Assembly: GCF_020733635.1 (NCBI RefSeq)
Contig: NZ_JAJFZL010000001.1
Coordinates: forward strand, 6,820,001 to 6,884,000
Length of the DNA: 64,000 bases
Source of the DNA: Nocardia spumae
Lineage (GTDB): Bacteria > Actinomycetota > Actinomycetes > Mycobacteriales > Mycobacteriaceae
Direction of reading: 5' to 3'
In this document: one piece after another, positions 26,422 to 34,977 of the stretch
Layout of the letters: the number at the start of each line of letters is the position of its first letter
Position numbering within the stretch: position 1 is the stretch's first letter
Translations under genes and position numbers: made by a program
The notes under the pieces: model-generated
What the model saw: the letters and a program-made list of their open reading frames with translations, nothing else
Told to the model about the DNA's origin: nothing
The model's database searches: none

Positions 26422-27672
26422 ATGACCGGTGTCAGACGCACGCGCATTCAGGTGGTCACCGAGAACGCCTCGGTGACGCAGCTGGAACTGTTCTTCGACC
26501 TCGTTCTGGTCTTCGCGTTCACCCAGGTGACCGATCTGGCCGCGCACGAGGTCACCGCGCTCAACCTGGTGCGGGCGCTACTGGTGCTCGCGGTGATGTG
26601 GTGGGTGTGGATCGCCTACGCCTGGCTGGGCAATGTGGTGAAGGCCGACGAAGGAATCGCCCGGGTCGCGCTGTTCATCGCGATGGGCGCGGGGCTCATT
26701 GTCGCCGAGGTGATTCCCGAGGCCTTCCACGATATGCCCGGCGGCTGGTACGGACCGTTGGTCTTCGCCATCGGCTATCTGGTGATCCGGCTGGTTCATC
26801 TGGCGATGTTCTGGCTGGCCAGCACCGAGGACCGGCAGCTGCGAGGCCAGGTCGGCCGGTGGGCGGCGGGATCGATCACCATCGGCACCACCCTGTTGAT
26901 CGTCGCCGCGATCGAACACGGGACCGTGCAGATCGTGCTGTGGTTCGCGGCCGTCGCCGGCGATATGGCGTGGACCTTCTTCGCCGGTAACGACTGGCGG
27001 CTGAATTCGGCCTCGCATTTCGCCGAGCGGCACGGGCTGATCGTGATCGTCGCCCTCGGCGAATCGATCGTCTCGATCGGCGTCGGAGTGGCCGGACTGC
27101 CCATCTCCTGGTCGATCACCGTGGGTTCGCTCCTGGCGCTGACGGTTTCGGGCCTGTTGTGGTGGGCGTACTTCGATGTCGCGGCCAGCGTGGTGGAACA
27201 CGCGCTGAGCCGGGCCCGGGGCGCGCGCCGGGTGCAGATAGCCCGCACCTGCTACACCTTCTGGCACTTCCCGATGGTCGTGGGCATCGTCGCCCTGTCG
27301 CTCGGATTGAAGAAGACACTGAACTATCTGGGCGGCGCGGCCGGGCACAGCCTGCACGATCGGTTACAGGGCATTCCGTTGTACGCGCTCTACGGCGGCG
27401 TGGTGTTGTACCTGCTCGCCCTGGTCGGCTTCCGCCACTACGCGACCGCGGTGGTGCTGTGGCCCCGGGTGCTCACCGCCGCCGTACTGATCGCGCTGGT
27501 GCCACTGGCCGCCCAGCTCCCGGCGATGGCCGCGCTCGGCATACTGTGCGCGGTACTGGCGGCGCTGATCTGCTGGGAGACACTGCGTTACGCACAACCG
27601 CGCGACGCCGCCCGGCACGGCGATGCTCACCGGCCCGGTGCGGAATCACCGGATGCGCGCAGTAGTTTGTGA
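26422..27672 (+). CDS. Low-temperature-requirement protein A (LtrA) family membrane protein
   Basis: A 416-residue integral membrane protein. The family signature VTQLELFFDLVLVFAFTQVTD opens it, followed by about ten to eleven helices and the conserved EHGLIVIVALGESIVSIG-type segment (here AERHGLIVIVALGESIVSIG in parts). LtrA proteins take their name from a Listeria cold-growth gene; the transported molecule is not known. GTG 26416 and ATG 26422 are both possible starts. Its 3' end overlaps the convergent ion-channel-like gene by 46 nt. Confidence 0.85.
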   Translation: MTGVRRTRIQVVTENASVTQLELFFDLVLVFAFTQVTDLAAHEVTALNLVRALLVLAVMWWVWIAYAWLGNVVKADEGIARVALFIAMGAGLIVAEVIPEAFHDMPGGWYGPLVFAIGYLVIRLVHLAMFWLASTEDRQLRGQVGRWAAGSITIGTTLLIVAAIEHGTVQIVLWFAAVAGDMAWTFFAGNDWRLNSASHFAERHGLIVIVALGESIVSIGVGVAGLPISWSITVGSLLALTVSGLLWWAYFDVAASVVEHALSRARGARRVQIARTCYTFWHFPMVVGIVALSLGLKKTLNYLGGAAGHSLHDRLQGIPLYALYGGVVLYLLALVGFRHYATAVVLWPRVLTAAVLIALVPLAAQLPAMAALGILCAVLAALICWETLRYAQPRDAARHGDAHRPGAESPDARSSL

Positions 27673-28466
27673 TCCACCGTCTCCGGCACGTCCGCACCGT
27701 CGCGCACGGCCTCACGCATCTGATTGATGTTCTCCCGCAACACATCTCCGACCAGCTCATCGGTGCGCGGGTCGGCGAGCACCTGGAAGACGATCCGGAA
27801 ACTGGTATCGGCGATGGCCCGGATGATCTCGTCGTGGAACGGCACATAGCGCACCCGGCCCGCCGCCGGATCGTTCTTGATCAGGTCCAGGATCATCGCA
27901 TCGAGCTCATCCCGATTCTCCTCGAGCGCGGCGGCGATGTTGCTGGTGTACCGACCGCGGCGCAGCACGTCGGCGACCTCCTCCAGCACCGCCATGGTGA
28001 CCGGACGCTTCACCGCCTCCACGATCACCCCCACCGAACGGTTGACGACCGCCGCGGTGACCCGATCACCGAACGCCCGGTCGGCGACCCGGGCCAGCCG
28101 GACCAGGATCACCACGATCCGCAGCAATCGGAAACCGCGGAATATCGGACTGGTCACCGGGATCATGCCCAGCACCTCGTACCAGTACACGAACGGGAAG
28201 GTCCACGACCAGTCCGCGCGCCGCCAGCGCCACAGGAACTCGGCCGCGAAGATCGCACAGACCGAATAGTCGATCGCCACGATCACGTGATACGTGTGCC
28301 CCGAGACCGGGAAGAACGTGATCCAGGCGACCAGTACCACCGAGACGACCGCCAGCGCCAGCATCACCAGATCGGTCCACAACGCGGGCGGCTTACGCGG
28401 GTACGAGTACTGCGGCACGAACGGTCCCTTCCACATCGAACGGATACCCGCAGAGAGTAACGGCAC
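27627..28466 (-). CDS. Ion-transport (voltage-gated channel-like) membrane protein
   Basis: A 279-residue protein with two or more clear N-terminal helices (LVMLALAVVSVVLVAWITFF, cut here, and the IVAIDYSVCAIFAAEFLWRWRRA region), resembling S1-S4 of voltage-sensor proteins. It has an arginine-spaced FRLLRIVVILVRLARVADRA S4-like segment. The second half is a soluble, charged helical domain; I see no pore P-loop. It may be a voltage-sensor-only protein or an incomplete channel relative. GTG 28466 is chosen since GGAGG lies 5 nt upstream; ATG 28436 is the alternative. Confidence 0.75.
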   Translation of the reverse strand: MPLLSAGIRSMWKGPFVPQYSYPRKPPALWTDLVMLALAVVSVVLVAWITFFPVSGHTYHVIVAIDYSVCAIFAAEFLWRWRRADWSWTFPFVYWYEVLGMIPVTSPIFRGFRLLRIVVILVRLARVADRAFGDRVTAAVVNRSVGVIVEAVKRPVTMAVLEEVADVLRRGRYTSNIAAALEENRDELDAMILDLIKNDPAAGRVRYVPFHDEIIRAIADTSFRIVFQVLADPRTDELVGDVLRENINQMREAVRDGADVPETVDHKLLRASGDSAPGR

Positions 28467-28510
28467 CGCGGCCTCCGGGAAGCCGCCGCGAAGGTCGCAC
28501 CCGTGTGAAA

Positions 28511-30127
28511 TCAGTGACCGGAGCGGATGATCGCCTCGAGATTGCGCTCGGCCACCGCGGTGATGGTCAGCGACGGATTGACCGCACCGGTGCTGCCGGG
28601 GATCGCCGCACCGTCCACGACGTACAGGCCCGGATATCCGGATACCCGGCCGTAGTTGTCGGTGGCCCGCCCGAGTACCGCGCCGCCCAGCGGATGCGCG
28701 GTGAACGGAGCGTTCGCGTCGTAGCCGATCGGCCCGTAGTCGACGAGGGCGCCCGCACGCTCACCGATACGCCGGTCGACCGTGCGGCAGGCGGCCACGA
28801 TCGCGTCCTGCGCCCGACGCGGCCAGTTCAGGGCGGCGGCATCACGCCCGGCGTCGTAGGTGATCGTGGCCCGCGTCGGGTCGATCACGAGCCCGAGCGA
28901 GGCCAGCCCTCCGGTCTCCACGGGAATGCCCGGGATGTACCAGCTCTCCAGGCTCAACGGCATCTCCGAATCGTCGAAGATCCGGCCGGCACTGGGCACA
29001 CCCTGTCCCAACCCGGCCAACCGGCTCGCGCTGCGAGCCAGCACCACATCACCGTTGGTACCCCAGCCGGCGCCCACGTGTTCGTTGAGATTCGGCAGCG
29101 CACCGGTGTCCCGCGCGCGGACCAGCAGTTCGGTGGTGCCGATGGATCCGGCGCCGAGGAAGAGCTTGTCGCAGGTCAGCGTGCGGACGGCGAGTATCGC
29201 GCCGGTCGGATCGAGTTTGCTGATCCGCACCACATACCGGTTGCCGTCGCGGCCGATGCTGTCCACCCGGTGGCCCGGGAAAACCTTCGACCGGCCGGAG
29301 TCCTGGGCGTACTTCAGATAGTTCTGGTTCAGATCGAACTTCGCGCCGTTGGAGTTGCCCAGATTGCTGCGGGCCGCGGTGGCCGACGCGCGGGTCCGGC
29401 CGGCCAATTCGGCGCGCAGGACGTCCCAATTGAAGATCGAATCGCTGAACTGCGGCTGATATCCGGCCTTGCGGACCTGAGCGTCCCACATCCGCGAGTG
29501 GGTGAACGGCTCGGAATTGTAGATATCGGCCGGCATCGGTGACAGCCGCAACATCTGCCGCACCCGCGGATAGTAGATCCGGTCGAGTTCACCGTAATCG
29601 ACTGTGCCTGCGAAGATTTCGTCGAAATGCCGTTGCTGGGGGGCGATCATGCAGCCGGTGAAGACCACCGAGCCGCCGCCGACCGCCGCGCCGCGCCACA
29701 CATCGATACCGCCGAACGGTGTGACGTCGAGGACACCGCCGAAGTCGGCGAATTCCATCGGGACCTTGGTGACGCCGGTGAAACTCGTACGGTGCCAGAA
29801 ACCCCGGCCGTCGGGTAGATCATCACCGGTGAAGATCTCCCGCTGCGGATCGTTCGGCCACCGTGAGCCGCGTTCCAGCACCGTATTCGAGATCCCCGCC
29901 TCGGCCAGCCGCAGGGCCGCGACCGCCGCGCCGAATCCGGACCCGACGACGATCGCCTCGGTGTGCTCCGGCGGATCGGGAAGTGGCGCGAAGATCTCGG
30001 GAACCCAGCCGCGGAACAACTCGTTCCACAACGGATCCGCTGCGGCCGGGCCGACACCACGCAATGCGCCCGCGACGCCCAGCACTGCTGCCGCACCGGC
30101 GGCCTGTAGAAAGCCGCGTCTGTGCAC
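28511..30127 (-). CDS. choD: Cholesterol oxidase (GMC type, Tat-exported)
   Basis: A 538-residue flavoenzyme of the non-covalent FAD cholesterol oxidase type (ChoE/ChoD). The N-terminus MHRRGFLQAAGAAAVLGVAG is a Tat signal with the RR-x-F-L motif. The FAD loop VVGSGFGAAVAALRLAEAG follows at about residue 60. The C-terminal active site contains FTAHPLGGAVLG and GAVNPSLTITA, supplying the catalytic His and Asn517. It oxidises cholesterol to cholestenone outside the cell. GTG 30127 has GGAGGTGG upstream. It is monocistronic. An unrelated dyad, not a KstR box, precedes it. Confidence 0.92.
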   Translation of the reverse strand: MHRRGFLQAAGAAAVLGVAGALRGVGPAAADPLWNELFRGWVPEIFAPLPDPPEHTEAIVVGSGFGAAVAALRLAEAGISNTVLERGSRWPNDPQREIFTGDDLPDGRGFWHRTSFTGVTKVPMEFADFGGVLDVTPFGGIDVWRGAAVGGGSVVFTGCMIAPQQRHFDEIFAGTVDYGELDRIYYPRVRQMLRLSPMPADIYNSEPFTHSRMWDAQVRKAGYQPQFSDSIFNWDVLRAELAGRTRASATAARSNLGNSNGAKFDLNQNYLKYAQDSGRSKVFPGHRVDSIGRDGNRYVVRISKLDPTGAILAVRTLTCDKLFLGAGSIGTTELLVRARDTGALPNLNEHVGAGWGTNGDVVLARSASRLAGLGQGVPSAGRIFDDSEMPLSLESWYIPGIPVETGGLASLGLVIDPTRATITYDAGRDAAALNWPRRAQDAIVAACRTVDRRIGERAGALVDYGPIGYDANAPFTAHPLGGAVLGRATDNYGRVSGYPGLYVVDGAAIPGSTGAVNPSLTITAVAERNLEAIIRSGH

Positions 30128-30226
30128 CGGCCACCTCCCTCATCACGCATGGCCGCGCGCGAGATTACCGCCGAATGGCAGTTGTCTCAACAGGATCGGC
30201 GGCAGCGGGAGGCGCCATTACATATC

Positions 30227-30247
30227 GAACAGCTATATCAACTGTTC
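30227..30247. promoter_or_regulatory. 21-bp dyad upstream of choD
   Basis: GAACAGCT and AACTGTTC flank ATATC, with 7 of 8 arm bases symmetric. It is AT-rich compared with its surroundings, 100 nt upstream of choD and 40 nt downstream of gatD. Regulator operator is likelier than a terminator. Confidence 0.5.
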
Positions 30248-30286
30248 AGCGAGGGTCCCCGGATTCAGGCGTGCCCGCGCACGCGT

Positions 30287-30997
30287 TCAGGCACGTAGAC
30301 GCTCGCGGCGCAGCCGATCGACCTCGGGCAGGTCCAACGGCTCGAGTTCGCCGACACCGAGCGCCCGCGCCAGCAGGTAATCGGCCAGTTCCGGGTTGCG
30401 GGCCAGGGCCGGACCGTGCATGTAGGTGCCGATCACCGAGCCCTGAACCACACCCTCGAGACCGTCGCCCACCCCGTTGCCGACTCCCTTGGTGACCCGG
30501 CCCAGACCGGTGGCGTCCGGTCCGAGAGTCGTTCCGCCCCGGTGATTCTCGAATCCGGTGAGCGGCTGGCTCAACCCGGTCAGCACCGGCGTGGTCGCCA
30601 CCTCCCCGATGGCGCGCACCCGCTGCGGCGTGGTGGTCACATCGAAGAGCCCGACACCGTCGACGCGCTCCCCGGCGGAGGTCTGATACCAGTTGCCGAG
30701 GACCTGGATGGCCGCGCAGATCGCCAGTACCGGAACACCTTTCGCGGCCGCGCGCTGCAGGCCGGGATACTGCCGCACATGCCGGGTCGCCAGCCGCTGT
30801 GCGGAGTCCTCGGCACCGCCGAGGGTGTACAGGTCCAGTGATTCGGGGACCGGATCGTTCAGCGTGATCTCCACGATCTCGGCGTCGATACCGCGCATGC
30901 GCAGCCGTTGCCGCAGCACCAGCGCGTTACCGCCGTCGCCGTAGGTGCCCATCACATCGGGCAGCACCAGCCCGATCCGTACCGTCGACTCGCTCAT
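30287..30997 (-). CDS. gatD: Lipid II isoglutaminyl synthase, glutaminase subunit GatD
   Basis: A 236-residue class I (triad) glutamine amidotransferase with nucleophile Cys94 in VLAICAAIQVLG and His194 in GTYMHGPALARN. It supplies ammonia to MurT, which amidates the D-glutamate of lipid II at the inner membrane face. Start ATG 30997 opens MSESTVRIGLVLPD, matching the mycobacterial protein. An in-frame ATG at 31015 overlaps the murT stop as ATGA, so the two are translationally coupled either way. It is the ortholog of M. tuberculosis Rv3713 and is encoded just after murT as usual. Confidence 0.94.
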   Translation of the reverse strand: MSESTVRIGLVLPDVMGTYGDGGNALVLRQRLRMRGIDAEIVEITLNDPVPESLDLYTLGGAEDSAQRLATRHVRQYPGLQRAAAKGVPVLAICAAIQVLGNWYQTSAGERVDGVGLFDVTTTPQRVRAIGEVATTPVLTGLSQPLTGFENHRGGTTLGPDATGLGRVTKGVGNGVGDGLEGVVQGSVIGTYMHGPALARNPELADYLLARALGVGELEPLDLPEVDRLRRERLRA

Positions 30998-31011
30998 CGA
31001 TGATTCCGTCC

Positions 31012-32247
31012 TCATCCCCGGGCATCCAGATCGCGGTTCAAATCCCGGAAGGCGGTGTAGTTCGCCAGCACCTCGACCTGACCGGGCGGACAGGAAGCGA
31101 TGGCGCGCAACGGATTCGGCACCGTGGTGTGATCGACTCCGGCATAGGTCAGACGCACGCCCAGATCGGTGGCGCGTTCACCCGCGGCGACGACCTGGGT
31201 GCCCTCGAAGTGTTCGAAACGCACATCCCACAGCCACGACAGATCCTCACCGTCGGGCACCTGACCGTTCACCGCGATCACCAAACCCGTTGCGGCCGGG
31301 TCGATCATCGACAGCGCCTCCTGCCAGCCGGCCGGATTCTTGGCCAGCAGCAGTCGTGCGGAATGCTCGCCCACCTGGACGGTGCGGTAACGACCGGCGA
31401 TCTCGCGGACCGTGCCGGTGGCCTGCGCCGCGGTCTCCGCCTGCGCGCCCAGCGCCACCGCGGCAGCCACCGCCTGAGCTGCGTTACCGCGATTCGCACG
31501 CCCCGGAAGGGCAAGGCGCAGAGGTAATTTCAGTCCATCCGGTCCGCACAGATAGTCCGCGTCGACCCACCACTGCGGTTCCGGACGCTCGAAATCGGCG
31601 CCGGTACTGCGCCAGTGCGCGCCCTCCCAGACGATCGGCTCACCGCTGCGCGGGCAACTGGTGGCATCGACAGCCCAGCCGCTGCCGGCCGACACCCACA
31701 CCACATTCGGGTGGTCGTAGGCGATGGAGGTGATCAGCACATCGTCGCAGTTGGCGATCAGGACCGCCTCGGGATGGCGCGCCATACCCGCACGCAGTTT
31801 GCGCTCGATCATGTTGATCTCGCCGACCCGGTCCAGCTGATCGCGGCTCAGGTTCAACAGGACGACCGCGGCCGGATTCAGGGCATCGGCCACATGGGGC
31901 AGATGCAGTTCGTCGACCTCGATCGCGGCCAGCGGTGCGGTGCGGTCGACGTTGAGCGCGGCGACGATACCGGCGTCCATATTGGCGCCGTCGGCCTGGG
32001 TGACCACGCGGCCCAGTTCGGCCAGCGCCGCCGCCGCCATCCGGGTGGTGGTCGATTTGCCGTTGGTTCCGGTGACCAGCACCGTGCGCCGGTCGCGCCC
32101 CAGCTGGGTCATGATGTCCGGGGCGATCCGCAGGGCGATCAGCCCGCCGATCATCGACCCCTTACCGCGCCCGGCCTTCTGCGAGGCCCACGACGCCGTT
32201 GCCGCCGCCCGCAGCGCCAGCCGTCCGCGCATCGAGATGTCTGCCAC
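31012..32247 (-). CDS. murT: Lipid II isoglutaminyl synthase, MurT subunit
   Basis: A 411-residue Mur ligase-like ATPase with the P-loop TVLVTGTNGKSTTTRMAA at about residues 57-70 and the C-terminal DUF1727 domain that contacts GatD. It activates the D-Glu alpha-carboxylate of lipid II for amidation. The zinc-ribbon insert shows only one Cys of each expected pair (SCPRSGEP and DYLCGPDG). The GTG at 32247 lies about 7 nt after a minus-strand TACACT (32259-32254), consistent with a leaderless start. It is the ortholog of Rv3712 and shares an ATGA overlap with gatD. Confidence 0.92.
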   Translation of the reverse strand: MADISMRGRLALRAAATASWASQKAGRGKGSMIGGLIALRIAPDIMTQLGRDRRTVLVTGTNGKSTTTRMAAAALAELGRVVTQADGANMDAGIVAALNVDRTAPLAAIEVDELHLPHVADALNPAAVVLLNLSRDQLDRVGEINMIERKLRAGMARHPEAVLIANCDDVLITSIAYDHPNVVWVSAGSGWAVDATSCPRSGEPIVWEGAHWRSTGADFERPEPQWWVDADYLCGPDGLKLPLRLALPGRANRGNAAQAVAAAVALGAQAETAAQATGTVREIAGRYRTVQVGEHSARLLLAKNPAGWQEALSMIDPAATGLVIAVNGQVPDGEDLSWLWDVRFEHFEGTQVVAAGERATDLGVRLTYAGVDHTTVPNPLRAIASCPPGQVEVLANYTAFRDLNRDLDARG

Positions 32248-32378
32248 CACGCGAGTGTATTGGTGGGGACACACCCGCGCGCGAGCGGCCGATGTGATCT
32301 GTGACAGGCGGGCTGCCGCCGGGGCCTGCGCCGGGCGGCGCCATCGCTCGGACCGGCGGCGGGCACGGCGGAGCCGGG

Positions 32379-32996
32379 TCAGTACAGCATTCGCCCGTAG
32401 TTCTCCGGCGAGTAATAGTCCCGCAGCTGTTCCAGTGATTCGGTGGTGTTGCGCTGGACCTCCTTCACCAGGACCGCATGGCTGGGCAGGGGATCTCGCG
32501 GCCAGCGCTCGGGACGCCACAACTCACTGCGCAGCAACGCCTTGGCACAGTGGTAGAAGATCTGCTCGACCGCGACCTCGATGGCGAGGATCGGCCGGTG
32601 CCCCTTGACCACCATGTCGTCGAAATAGGGCGCATCGCGCAGCAACCGCGCGCGACCGTTGATCCGCAACGTCTCGTTGCGTCCGGGAATGAGGAAGAGC
32701 ACCCCGACGTGCGGATTCGACAGGATGTTGAAGTATCCGTCGCCCCGGCGGTTGCCCGGCCGCTCCGGGATGGCCAGGGTGAGGTCGTCGATCACGTGCA
32801 CGAATCCCGCCGGATCACCCTTCGGGGAGGCATCGCAGTTCCCGTCGGCGTCGCTGGTCGCCAGGACGGCGAACGGCGCGGTCGCGATCCACTCTCGGTC
32901 GCGCTGGTGCAGTCGCGTCCGTTCCTTCGTCGCGGCGCGGGGCGTCGGCTCACCGAGCAGTTCCCGAAGTTCGGCGGCGCTGGTGATCTCGCTCAT
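32379..32996 (-). CDS. PPOX-class FMN-dependent flavoprotein (MSMEG_1061-type)
   Basis: A 205-residue split-barrel flavoprotein of the pyridoxamine-phosphate-oxidase-like class. The FMN/PPOX strand is WIATAPFAVLATSDADGNCDASPKGD (read in parts), followed by LAIPERPGNRRGDGYFNIL and FLIPGRNETLRINGRARL. These features define a subfamily named after an M. smegmatis protein; related proteins bind FMN or F420. ATG 32996 begins MSEITSAAEL. The frame runs open to 33395 but that part is not conserved in character. Substrate unknown. Confidence 0.88.
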   Translation of the reverse strand: MSEITSAAELRELLGEPTPRAATKERTRLHQRDREWIATAPFAVLATSDADGNCDASPKGDPAGFVHVIDDLTLAIPERPGNRRGDGYFNILSNPHVGVLFLIPGRNETLRINGRARLLRDAPYFDDMVVKGHRPILAIEVAVEQIFYHCAKALLRSELWRPERWPRDPLPSHAVLVKEVQRNTTESLEQLRDYYSPENYGRMLY

Positions 32997-33124
32997 CACC
33001 CCATTGAACCCGCGATATCCGGCGCTGTCAGTCTGTTCGGTCACACCCGGCGCGCGGCGTGGGCCCGCACATCGACGGCATGCGATGCCGAACTCGTTGC
33101 GCGCCGGTGCCGTTCCCGCGGCGC

Positions 33125-34882
33125 CTACATCGGCACGTCGAACATGTTCGGCTGCCCGGCGGCGTAGCGCGCGCGGTCGGCCTGGCGCAGCGGCTCCAGC
33201 TCCGGCGACCGGTACAGCGTGAACAACCGGCAGCGGGCGGCATCGGAACCGGCCACGTCCAGCAGGGCGTTCACCGCGGTCCGGGCCGCCTCGCAGGCCC
33301 CCTCCATGGTCGCGAGGTCGATATGGGTGCGCACGTAATCGCCCGCCAGGAAAAGATTTTCGAGACCACCGTGCGCTTCGGGCCGAGCCGCCCACGAGCC
33401 CGCGGTATTGATGAGCAGCGGATCGGCATTGGTATTGCGCCCGCGCGCGGCGTCCCAGTCCACACCGGTATCGAGGAACCAGGACACCAGATCCGAATCC
33501 CGCAGTGCCGAACGGCCTTCCAGGTGTTTGCCGAGCTGCGCCCAGACCTCCCTGGCGATTTCGTCATGGGTGCATTCGATCGCCGGTTTGCCGTAGAGAA
33601 TGCCCGGTGTGTTCCAGTCCGAGATATCGACCGACAGGCAGTCCCGGACCGAACCGTCGCCGAGTTCGGAAACCTTGGTGCGGGCCCAGAATTGATTCTG
33701 CGCGATGGAGGTCAGCGACCACGGGGAATCGACGTAGGCGGTGTGCCCGCGCGCGATCTCGGTGGGCCGGCGCAGATAGAACTGGATACCACTCATCCAG
33801 TTGACGACCAGATCGTTCATCGCCGCCAATTCCGGTCGGACCGCGAGAATTTCCGGCGTCCACAATCCGCGCGCGACCTCGACCGGCACCGCCAGGACGA
33901 AATAGTCGGCGTCCACGGACCGGTTTCCGCCCCCGCCACCGGAGATCCGAGCACCGGAGATCCGCCGATCGCGCACCTCGAGCCCGCTCAATTCGGCGGA
34001 TTCGAACCGCACCCCGAGCCCGCGCAGGTGCGCCACCCACGGATCGATCCACGCCTCGTTGGTGGGGCCGTTCAACAGCCGGTCCAGCGGCCCGTCGTTA
34101 CCGGTTTCCAGCGGATTGCCCAGGAACTGTTCGCCCATCGAGCCGATCGTGCGGGTGCTGGCGTGATCGTCCTTGGCCGCGACCAGCAGCGTGGTCAGCG
34201 TGCGCGACATCAGCATGCGGAATTCCTGGGAGCGGCCCCGGGCACCCACGAAATCGCGCCAGGCCACTTTCTCCCACTGGCCCATGCGCCGGTCGTCACA
34301 GCTGGTATTGAAGACCAGCAGCCGATTCGCGAAATACATCGCGTCGGTCATCGGCATCTTCATCGATGTGGAGACCACCGAGGCGACGGTTTGACGGAAA
34401 TCGTCCGGGCTCGCCCACGGCTTTCCGGCCTTGCCCATCGGCACGATGGTGTCGTCGGCACCGGCACGGGAGAATCGTGCCTCGGCGGCCGGAACGAGAT
34501 TGTCCCAGACGCCGTTGGCATTACCCGCGAACGGAATTCGCCGCATGGTGTCGGGAAGGTGGTGATAGAAGCCGGGGAAGAAGCGGAATCCGTGCTCGCC
34601 CGGCAGGTCGGAGCGGCCGTCGCGGCCGCTGCCCGCCACCGGAATACTGCGCGCCTTACCGCCGAGCGCCCGGCGTTCGTAGAGCGTGACCTCGAATCCG
34701 CGTTCGATCAATTCGTGTGCGGCGGTCAGACCGGCGACGCCGCCCCCGAAAATCGCGACCCGCCGACCCGGATCGGCATTCGCACGAATGGGACGCAGCA
34801 TCGCGCCCGCGGTCAACACGCCCGCGCCGGCCGCCCCGCGAAGTACCGTTCTTCGCGAGACGGCCCCGTATTGTTCTGCCAT
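33125..34882 (-). CDS. FAD-dependent amine-oxidase/phytoene-desaturase-type enzyme, Tat signal
   Basis: A 585-residue flavoenzyme. It starts with a Tat-like signal, SRRTVLRGAAGAGVLTAGAML, cut here at 20 residues, then VAIFGGGVAGLTAAHELIERG with VTLYE, the FAD motif of phytoene desaturases, protoporphyrinogen oxidases and hydroxysqualene dehydroxylases. The C-terminus has ENLFLAGDYVRTHIDLATMEGACEA in parts, the matching FAD-clamp motif. Similar proteins are often labelled hydroxysqualene dehydroxylase, yet the export signal argues for an extracytoplasmic substrate. No carotenoid or squalene genes lie nearby. Substrate unknown. Confidence 0.83.
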   Translation of the reverse strand: MAEQYGAVSRRTVLRGAAGAGVLTAGAMLRPIRANADPGRRVAIFGGGVAGLTAAHELIERGFEVTLYERRALGGKARSIPVAGSGRDGRSDLPGEHGFRFFPGFYHHLPDTMRRIPFAGNANGVWDNLVPAAEARFSRAGADDTIVPMGKAGKPWASPDDFRQTVASVVSTSMKMPMTDAMYFANRLLVFNTSCDDRRMGQWEKVAWRDFVGARGRSQEFRMLMSRTLTTLLVAAKDDHASTRTIGSMGEQFLGNPLETGNDGPLDRLLNGPTNEAWIDPWVAHLRGLGVRFESAELSGLEVRDRRISGARISGGGGGNRSVDADYFVLAVPVEVARGLWTPEILAVRPELAAMNDLVVNWMSGIQFYLRRPTEIARGHTAYVDSPWSLTSIAQNQFWARTKVSELGDGSVRDCLSVDISDWNTPGILYGKPAIECTHDEIAREVWAQLGKHLEGRSALRDSDLVSWFLDTGVDWDAARGRNTNADPLLINTAGSWAARPEAHGGLENLFLAGDYVRTHIDLATMEGACEAARTAVNALLDVAGSDAARCRLFTLYRSPELEPLRQADRARYAAGQPNMFDVPM

Positions 34883-34977
34883 CTATCGGGACCTCCACAC
34901 CGCGGGTAACTGTAGGCGGTGCCGGTCGGACCCGGATCGATTGGGGTAACAATTCGGCGGAGTAGGAATTTGCCGAA

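Noticed and set aside
33000..33395. N-terminal extension of the PPOX protein to 33395
   Set aside because: It overlaps the end of the amine-oxidase-type gene, is Arg-rich and lacks any match to the split-barrel family, which begins normally at 32996.
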